From the NCBI GenBank assembly GCA_003118195.1, contig BEXV01005055.1, positions 1-14,320 of the forward strand: a stretch of DNA of 14,320 nt, given 5' to 3'. Each line of letters begins with the position of its first letter. Positions within the stretch are counted from its first letter, which is position 1. A program made the position numbers and the translations under genes. A model generated the notes under the pieces. That model did no database searches and was not told where the DNA came from. It saw only the letters and a list, made by a program, of their open reading frames with translations. This DNA comes from Hemicentrotus pulcherrimus. Taxonomy: Eukaryota > Echinodermata > Echinoidea > Camarodonta > Strongylocentrotidae. Of this stretch, positions 8,349-14,320 are shown piece by piece.

Positions 8349-8861
8349 GTCTCGCCTGCGTAGCAAAAAGCAAGACATAGGCGCCGCTTTTCCGGTGACC
8401 TCGGCGTCAACATCAAAATTTGAACCAAAGGTTAAGTTTTTGAATTTTTGATATAATTTTGAAAGTATAAGTCCTTAGTCAATGAAACTTGGACAATAGG
8501 GTTATTAAGTATACTCAATCATGTAAGTTCAATTTCAGGTCACAAAGTCAAGGTGAAAGGTCGTTTCAGGTCAACAGACTTGGACTATGTTATGGCATCA
8601 TTTTCGAAAACTTAACCCAAGGTTAAATTTTTAGCATTTTTTCAAAATTTGTCATATTCCATGAAACTTGGACCCAAGGGTTATCAAGTATCGCAATTCA
8701 TATGACACAAATTCCAGGTCACAAAGTCAAAGGTCCTTTTAGGTCAGTACACTTGGATTACGTTTTCACAAATTAATATGAGAATTAATAAATCAATTTT
8801 TTAAATTAATTTGTTCATATTTCATTTAAGTTGTCAATCGTGGTACAATTAATAGTAAATG
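8349..8861 (+). repeat. Long dispersed repeat rich in AGGTCA words, copy B (longer 5' end)
   Basis: This is the same family as 6785-7251, with a fuller 5' end: GTCTCGC at 8349 can pair with GCAAGAC about 20 bp on, forming a short hairpin, followed by AGGCGCCGCTTTTCCGG. It has four AGGTCA hexamers on the + strand (8537, 8568, 8716, 8741). The 5' end and the T-tract just before it would suit a retroposed or fold-back element, but no coding region is present. Confidence 0.85.
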
Positions 8862-9288
8862 CAGAGCTGCCAAATGTTACAAAAAATTTGTATTTGTTAC
8901 GAAAATCCAAAGGGAATACGAAAATGCCTTCCAAAAGTCTGAATTCATGAGAAATATAGTCTGCTAAATTTAGCATGTATTAATTCAACTATGTTCGCTG
9001 CTACCAAATTGTACGTAAAAGCAAACAAAATAAAGAAAGATTGTGCGCATACCTTGCAGCTGCATGCGATATGACTAACCAGACTTCACTGCGGACCAGC
9101 CCGGCGGTCCCAGTGCCGCTATGTATGAGCGGCCACCGGCCGGAGTTGAAGATAGTTGAGTTGCGCAGTGGAACATCGAAGGACCATTTCGGCGTAACCA
9201 ATGCGTGGATATTGACACAGAATGGCAGGAAATCAGCAAAAGAAGCATTTCTTAATCTCTCCGTACCAGTCCAGCAAGTAGAATAGTN
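8862..9288. other. Unassigned segment with a GC-richer island open on both strands
   Basis: After the repeat, the AT-rich 8862-9000 contains a TTTGTA/TTTGTTACGAAAA-type motif. From about 9030 to 9287 base composition rises, and both a + frame (9041-9286) and a minus frame (9001-9321) stay open. I recognise neither product. Position 9288 is an undetermined base (N). Confidence 0.4.
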
Positions 9289-9345
9289 CCAATTTGGGTC
9301 AGGGTTTTTAGGCTCCCTCACCCTTGCTTTATTGTCAGATCATAC
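9289..9345 (+). repeat. Dispersed repeat module, copy 2
   Basis: It shares the CCAATTTGGGTCAGGG to GTCAGATCATAC module with 6274-6338, and is shorter by 8 bases near its end. It starts directly after the single N in the window. Confidence 0.8.
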
Positions 9346-10573
9346 ATGGCTTCAGAGTCTGCAAGAAAGTGAAGGTCAAAAGAAACGCTTCATTCTCTGA
9401 TGCTAATGTATGTATCGCATTGTCCATCAAGAAAAGAAAAAATAATCGTGAAGTATGAAGTAAATATACAAGGTGTCAGAAGACAGAGTGAAATTTAATC
9501 TTACAATACGGCTGAGACCTCAAAACCCATGCCCATATCCAAGGGTCCTTTTGCTGTAAATAGCTACCCATGTCTAAGGATTTTTTGTGAAAAATGGACC
9601 CATGTCTAAGGATTTCAAACTTGAAATATTACATTCAAGAAAAACCCTTTGCATGACACCTTTGAATCATCTTGGCCTAGTCATTGTGCACCTGTCTCCT
9701 GTACTCCCATTTGCTCCCAACGTGGTTAAGAAGGAGGAAAGCATGCGTACACCTTGAAAACCCGACTTCTTGAACAAGTGGTTCTGTGCCTTCTCGTGCA
9801 CCTTGACATTGTTTAGCAGTTTTCTCATAGATCTGAGCGGTGCAAATTTAAAACTGCATGGCTACAAGAGAGATTTAGACATTTACAATATAGGCTCAAG
9901 TATTTAGGAGCGAATCCCGAAATCCTGGAGAAAATGAGGGGGAAAAGAGTGGAAAGGAATACCTGAAAAAGGGACCCTGGACGCGATTTTCTTTTTCCGT
10001 AACCCTAATGCGTTGAAATTGCAAAGACTATCAGTGTACTAGATGGTTTGTATTCATGCACGTGGACTTGAGCAGCTTTGTGTCTGTTCCACAGAGTTAT
10101 ACATTTATCATTATCGCCACTATAACATTGCCATTGGCATCGCGCATCGTTTAGCATATGTACAAGGGTCTTCGAAGAGTCTCAAAGACTCAGGCAACAC
10201 TTTCTCTACTTTTTAACGTGTGAAAATAGTTCTGAGTCTCGCTGCAGGCCTCAGTGCGGGTTGAGTCCAGGTTTTGTTTGATAGAAATACGGCATCTGTC
10301 CTTTAATTTGACGATGTGGTCCTCGGGGTCTGACGTTTATACACAGTACAGTGGCATGGTCGTCTGCTAACACAAAATCAGATTCGAAGTGGACAACTGA
10401 AATTAAAACATTGTTAATTGGGAAATATGGATACACTTTAGTTAATTTGGCTTATAGGCCTTAAGGATTTGATGAATTATTGGATTTAAAAAAATGATTC
10501 AGAAAGTCGTATTACGGGCTTCTTTTTAGTTCAATTTCATGTAGATCAAGATCTATGATTATATTCTCATGCA
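9346..10573. other. Spacer with a short repeated motif; no confirmed gene
   Basis: CCCATRTCYAAGG occurs three times, at 9532, 9567 and 9599 (spacing 35 and 32). Farther on, on the minus strand, 10251-10436 is open after a ttttaatttcag acceptor-like site, and another frame of about 48 codons overlaps it; neither gives a product I recognise. The remainder has no support for a gene. Confidence 0.45.
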
Positions 10574-10697
10574 CTAACATCCAAGATGAGGAAAGAATGC
10601 AGATGTTATCTTAATATACATATCTTGCTCTTGGGCTTGGGGTGGAAGGTCTGGAGCAGCATCTTGGACAGGAGTGGCAGGTCTTGGAGCAGAGCCC

Positions 10698-10883
10698 CTA
10701 CCAGCATGAGCCAGCGCCACTGCCAAGGTCTTCATCATTCAGGCCCTCGTCGTCATCTTCTCTTGCAGGGGGCTTCGCCCTGGAGCTCAGCTTCAGCTTC
10801 TTGGGCTGGATGTCCTTCTTCTTGGACTGCTCAGGCTTGTCCTTCTTACCCTTGCTACTGCCTTTCTTGCCTTTGGGGGGCAT
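10698..10883 (-). CDS. Lysine-rich small ORF with its own TATA promoter (unassigned, possibly frameshifted)
   Basis: The start codon is 10883-10881 on the minus strand, in a purine-good context (CGAAG before ATG), 114 bp downstream of a TATA box. The frame has 61 codons ending in TAG. Residues 1-31 are very basic (MPPKGKKG start; 13 Lys by residue 31), about 38-52 are acidic (EDDDEG, NDED), and then the frame stops after GSGAGSCW. Moving one base at that point opens a second frame of about 42 codons rich in Pro, Ala and Gln (APRPATPVQ, PPQAQEQD), closing at TAG 10574-10576. A single-base error, a disabling mutation or a splice could explain this. The disordered charged N-terminus could belong to a nuclear protein or to a mobile-element structural ORF. 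I do not recognise the family. Confidence 0.5.
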   Translation of the reverse strand: MPPKGKKGSSKGKKDKPEQSKKKDIQPKKLKLSSRAKPPAREDDDEGLNDEDLGSGAGSCW

Positions 10884-10996
10884 CTTCGTTGAAAATTGTG
10901 TGAAATCTTGTAGAAATTGTGAAGGAAAAACTGTGTGGAGGTGTTGTCGAGTCGAATCTTGAAAGTTGTGTGAGAAAGTCTTGCGATGCCGCCCTG

Positions 10997-11004
10997 CTTT
11001 TATA
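10997..11004 (-). promoter_or_regulatory. TATA box (TATAAAAG) for the 10883 ORF
   Basis: The minus strand reads CTATAAAAG, followed by a leader of roughly 85-90 nt rich in CA and CAA words before the start codon. With initiation about 30 bp downstream, transcription would start near 10970. The clean arrangement argues that the ORF is, or was, a transcribed unit. Confidence 0.6.
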
Positions 11005-11302
11005 GGCGGCAAGTGGCGCCGAATGGGGGGCGACCAGGTGGCATTTGGCGCTAAGTAGTCACCAATCGAGTGCCGTTTGGCTCGCGCCCCTGCACATTTG
11101 GCGCGCTTTGGCGGACTATCCACCTCCGTTGGAATTATTGGGCACATAGTGGCGCACACAAGGTGACACGGTGCCAAGTGGCGCCATGTGGCGCAAAATC
11201 TCATTGGCACCACTTGGTGCACGCAACTACATTCCAGTGGATTCTAATAGGCGGATTGTTTGCGCCAAAGGGCGATTTGTTCGCGCCATTTGGTGCTACT
11301 TG

Positions 11303-11329
11303 GCGCCACTTGCTCAATGCAAGTGGCGC
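11303..11329. repeat. Hairpin GCGCCACTTG / CAAGTGGCGC
   Basis: Perfect 10-bp arms (11303-11312 and 11320-11329) flank a 7-base loop. It is the best paired couple of opposite-orientation array words. Confidence 0.75.
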
Positions 11330-11332
11330 GAT

Positions 11333-11359
11333 GAAAATTTCAAACATTTTGAAATTTTC
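11333..11359. repeat. Perfect 12-bp-arm hairpin
   Basis: GAAAATTTCAAA (11333-11344), loop CAT, TTTGAAATTTTC (11348-11359). It is AT-rich, lies directly after the preceding hairpin, and is unlike the rest of the array in composition. Confidence 0.8.
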
Positions 11360-11520
11360 TTGCCGCCACATTCAAATTTGGTGCTGTTACGGGCCACCAC
11401 GAGCAAGTTGGGAGGCAGTTTGAGCCACTACACGCCACTAGGCACCTTCTTGGCGACGCTAGGCGCCACATAAATTGCCTTGGTGCAAACTGGCACCAAC
11501 TGGCGCTGGCCCAGTGGACT

Positions 11521-12704
11521 CCTAGCATTACCCTCAATATACATTTATATAACTACGGTAAAGATATGATGAAATCAGATTTTATGGGGGTAATATAATT
11601 TGAAACACAGAAGACATAATAAGATATAAGATCATTGAGATGTACATTTTTTTGTTGATAATTCAAGAAAGAATGTATACTTAGAACAGATATTGGTGAC
11701 AAAAGTTTTTGCTTTACCGTATGATCAATTAAGTAAAATATTCAAATCCCTATCATTTCTTATGTATTCCATTGTTATAATAATTTGTTATGTGTTCTAT
11801 TGTATTATTCTATTTTTCAATTCCATTTTTTTTCCTTCTAATATTTCTTCTTTCTTTCTTATTTTATCCTTTTTTTCTTTTTTTTTTTCCTTTGTTTTAC
11901 AACATGAGTCATCCATCAGGATCAATATTCAGATAAAATAGATGATGAATTTGGAAATGATAGCTGATTTAATAAACAAATCAAAGAATTGTCTTATTAC
12001 ATCTCTTGTTTTTTTTAGAATCATATTTCTTCATAAAATTTATTTCCTCATATCTTTATGGAAGTTATATTGAGAGTTACATATAAACGCATGCATCCAC
12101 CAATAAAGAGAAAAGATTTATGTGCTGAATGATGAAAAATAAAGATTCAAAAAACAAAAGATGAGAATTGATCATCATTCGTCATAACATGTGACAGAAA
12201 CAAATGACAGAATGATAATTTGCATAAAAATTCATTCTTTTTTACAGTCATTACAATATTCATAACTCTGTTATTTATTTTGCAATTTTCTTTAAACTTG
12301 TTTTGATCAGTTTGTCTGATTTTTTTCCTTCTAATGAAAGCAAAATATTTCTGGACCGAAGTACTTCTTTAAAATGAACCTAATATCTCTAAATTTGGGT
12401 AATACATCTTTATTTCACAGCTATATTTGTAAGTCAATGTTATTTTTTTTAAAGTGATACTGGTACTTTCACAACCATCTGTCTTCTTCTTGCAAGAAGG
12501 TTACAAATAACAACCTTCAAATATACCCCCTTTATTGATGAGAGCAAAACTGTATTTGTAAAGAAAGGGGGTATTGTGGAGTACAAGCTGATATGTATTC
12601 TTTCCACACAACAAATTCAGCAAAAATGGTTGTGAAATTAATCTTTGAAAGTGGCATATTGCAATACAAAAGTAGCCATAGAATCGAAATGGGTTTTTCA
12701 AAAT
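11521..12704. other. AT-rich spacer with a pyrimidine tract and small inverted repeats
   Basis: A T/C-dominated tract covers about 11815-11895. CTTCTTGCAAGAAG (12486-12499) is a 14-bp palindrome. ATACCCCCTTT at 12523-12533 is the complement of AAAGGGGGTAT at 12564-12574, giving an 11-bp stem with a 30-base loop. Short frames (11693-11941, 12501-12701) follow base composition only. No gene is supported. Confidence 0.6.
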
Positions 12705-13034
12705 TTATTGTCTTATGTTCACTTTTATAAAATCAGAAATAAAAACTAATGTGCCAGTGACGAAACTGTAAAATGTGTCGTTCCATTTCTTTCGGGCTTC
12801 CCCTGTATAGACTATGTAGAAAGATGGGGACGTGTACCTTGTGCTGTAAGATTTTCCCAAATACCGGTTTTGGGTTATAGCATGGCTCAGGCTATGTGTT
12901 GCTGGCACCCTTTTCCTCTTTGGTATGGGAGGTACAGAAGCAGAAAGAGATTGGCTCTGTGCGTACCCGTGCTCAGGAATGTAGGAGGATTTTGTTGGAC
13001 GGCCAGAATGTAGACGGCTGCCTTCCCTTCCCAT
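12705..13034 (-). CDS. Unassigned 109-residue reading frame (hypothetical)
   Basis: The frame starts at ATG 13034-13032 and ends in TAA. The product is Ser/Tyr/Arg-rich, with a PPIPKRKRV basic run that could serve as a nuclear localisation signal and a moderately hydrophobic C-terminal stretch (SFVTGTLVFISDFI). The open frame also extends upstream of the ATG to a TGA. A TATA-like ACATAAAAG lies about 50 bp before the ATG, and a possible acceptor (ggtgttcag) also precedes it, so it could be a first exon, a last exon or chance. No domain is recognised. Confidence 0.3.
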   Translation of the reverse strand: MGREGSRLHSGRPTKSSYIPEHGYAQSQSLSASVPPIPKRKRVPATHSLSHAITQNRYLGKSYSTRYTSPSFYIVYTGEARKKWNDTFYSFVTGTLVFISDFIKVNIRQ

Positions 13035-13099
13035 ATTGCTCCTGCGCCTAGCAGTTGACGTGGGCTGAACACCAATCCCTTTTATGTACCACCTCCAAT

Positions 13100-13817
13100 A
13101 TGCTCCTCAACCGGGTTCTCATTGTCATTATCTCGAACCCCAATTGCAGCTCCTCCTCCTGTTAAGCACTGTTGTCAAGAAGACAAAATAAAGAAAATCC
13201 CAAAGTCGGATGATGCGCTGCTGCATTCGCCTCCACTTCCTCTTGATTTTGTTGGGGGGTTTTAAAAAATCAAGAAATAATATTTCCATAAGATGCTACC
13301 AAAGTTGGGTATACATACCCTTTTTATATTCACTGCATTACACCACTGAGGCCTCCATTGAAAAACTTCAATATTAAAAATAGATTTGAAGAATTTACAA
13401 GGCAATTTAATGATTCAAGTATCCCTTTCATGGCCATAACTATGCCATTTTACATGCACCGTCTATACTGCTAGGCCTGTGCCGATCAAGCGACCGGGCT
13501 ACAAGATACCGTACACGCGAGGGCTTCCGTACGTATTATATGATCAGGTATCTTTGACGAGCGCGTGCGTTGATGTAATGATTGGCTGGCCGGCCGGCCG
13601 TTGCCAACCCAGGCCTCCCGGCAGATGGTGCTGGCGCATACGCTCCTCGCTCTAGCCATGCGAGTGGTGGATAGCTGGCATTGTCAACTGCTAATTGTGT
13701 TCGTTGACGTAGGAGGATCATTGTACTAAGCATGCTCTGATGCCTTTGAGCTTTTATTTTTTTCAGTCGAAGTATTTTGTGGTTGTGCCTCTTATATAAT
13801 CCTCCGCAATAGTTCAC
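13100..13817. other. Spacer with a GC-richer island
   Basis: From about 13450 to 13700 the sequence is GC-richer, with many CG dinucleotides, including GGCCGGCCGGCC near 13588-13599, in otherwise AT-rich DNA. A minus frame (13536-13826) spans it without a recognised domain. It could be a CpG-containing promoter or repeat; I cannot decide. Confidence 0.4.
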
Positions 13818-14320
13818 ATGCACCACTCCATCGTGAGTGATTCCTGCTTTTAATTTGGAGGTATTACACTTTCATTACCTGTCTGATTTCCTCCTGCCTA
13901 GTTGATTTTCCCGGGGCATGAACCTAGACTACAGTGATTACAGTTTGCAGACGTCCATTGGCTACGTCAATCAATTTCTGTTCATAATAATCCTCCAGGA
14001 AAGTGGACATGTAGTCTGCAAGCTGGGTGATGCTGAAGGCTTTTGTGCGCTCAAGGATCTTGTCTTTCAGCACACATACATGTATGGCTGCTTCACAGAA
14101 GTTGTTGGTGTTGATCCCTCTCACTCGTTGTTCCTGGCGACAAGCGATTGCCCATTTCTCCTTCCTGCCATAATAGGCTGCCAGCTGCTTCTTGAATTTC
14201 CTGTTTTAAATGAAAAACAATGTCTTCAAATATCATGCTTCATTTGACCTGCTTGCAATTCATTAAATTCCAAATTTCCACTCAAAACTAAATTATTATG
14301 CATCATAACACACTTGGAGA
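13818..14320. repeat. 503-bp duplicated segment, copy 2 (cut by window end)
   Basis: This is the direct copy of 7298-7800. The five differences are at 13993, 14056, 14062, 14115 and 14125. It reaches the first 20 bp of the 140-bp array unit at the window edge and presumably continues. Confidence 0.95.
13924..14200 (-). pseudogene. Transposase-like exon fragment (SWIM/MULE-type), copy 2
   Basis: It has the same frame as 7404-7680, with the acceptor-like site at 14201-14202 and the stop at 13924-13926. Relative to copy 1 it has two conservative replacements (Val to Ile before NTNN; Asp to Glu in FLDDYY) and three silent changes. The SWIM module and all other transposase parts are missing. Confidence 0.5.

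Larger units (their letters stand above)
11006..11520. repeat. Dense TGGCGC/GCGCCA word array upstream of the TATA box
   Basis: About a dozen TGGCGC or GCGCCA words, in both orientations, plus many one-base variants (TGGCACC, TGGTGCA, GTGGCGC), fill some 500 bp. Several sit in TTTGGCGC or TTTGCGCC contexts that match the E2F consensus TTTSSCGC. GC content is far above the surrounding AT-rich DNA, with a sharp end near 11520. Open frames here on both strands (for example 11070-11423) result from the low stop content of the word. Confidence 0.7.

Noticed and set aside
10642..10962. + strand frames over the Lys-rich ORF (also 10586-10903)
   Set aside because: They are Ser/Leu-rich shadows of a Lys/Glu-rich minus-strand frame; the TATA box and leader are on the minus strand.
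10698..11004. Histone gene (MPPK start, TATA box, E2F-like words)
   Set aside because: No histone-fold sequence follows and no histone 3' stem-loop was found downstream.
10698..11222. The upstream extension of the Lys-rich frame to residue 174
   Set aside because: The extension lies upstream of the TATA box and inside the word array; the ATG at 10883 is the sensible start.
11070..11423. Frames in the TGGCGC array on both strands (11070-11423, 11171-11473, 11340-11537)
   Set aside because: The repeated word lacks stop codons, so open frames are expected; His/Trp/Ala-rich products have no domain.
13090..13130. tRNA-like B-box (GGTTCGAGA type on the minus strand)
   Set aside because: No matching A-box, anticodon stem or acceptor pairing around it.
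7298..14320. The two 503-bp direct repeats 6.5 kb apart as LTRs of a retrotransposon
   Set aside because: The repeats contain a transposase-like exon and tandem units, no primer-binding site or polypurine tract is evident, and I see no reverse transcriptase or integrase between them.

Overview
The window looks like AT-rich nuclear DNA from an invertebrate animal. It holds a multi-exon gene with GT-AG introns, very little coding density and many dispersed repeats. Repeat style (foldback elements, a long family rich in AGGTCA words, ATGTACATGTA-type words) makes a marine deuterostome, most likely an echinoderm such as a sea urchin, my best guess. That guess is inference, not something the sequence proves.

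Region 1 to about 5,870 is dominated by the 3' part of USB1, the U6 snRNA 3'-5' exonuclease of the 2H phosphoesterase family, on the + strand. Four exons (683-914, 3033-3138, 4238-4321, 5386-5481) join in frame to give the last 171 residues, including both catalytic HxS motifs and the stop codon. The upstream exons lie outside the window. The introns carry two foldback (MITE-like) elements, at 980-1372 and 1421-1621. The first has terminal repeats that are themselves palindromes and a body built from degenerate GTGCGTCA words. A smaller foldback sits at 111-182.

Region 5,870 to 10,570 is a repeat landscape. Two copies of a long AGGTCA-bearing repeat (6785-7251 and 8349-8861) flank a 503-bp segment (from 7298) that carries a minus-strand transposase-like exon and runs into a 140-bp tandem array (7781-8200). 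The 503-bp segment recurs at 13818-14320 with five differences, all inside the putative exon. A 60-bp module is shared between 6274 and 9289, and a single N lies next to the second copy.

Region 10,570 to 11,520 holds the most unusual feature: a short minus-strand lysine-rich reading frame (start codon 10883) with a textbook TATA box at 10997-11004. Upstream of it are about 500 bp packed with TGGCGC/GCGCCA words in both orientations, plus two strong hairpins. The frame is interrupted at codon 62, but a second open frame with a Pro/Ala-rich composition begins at the same spot, so this may be a broken gene or mobile-element ORF.

Region 11,520 to 13,817 is AT-rich and mostly empty. It has one unassigned 109-residue minus-strand frame (12705-13034) behind a TATA-like word, and a GC-richer island near 13,450-13,700 with no recognised gene. 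No CRISPR array, rRNA, tRNA or bacterial-type operon is present. The only confidently named host gene is USB1; everything else is repeat-derived or unassigned.
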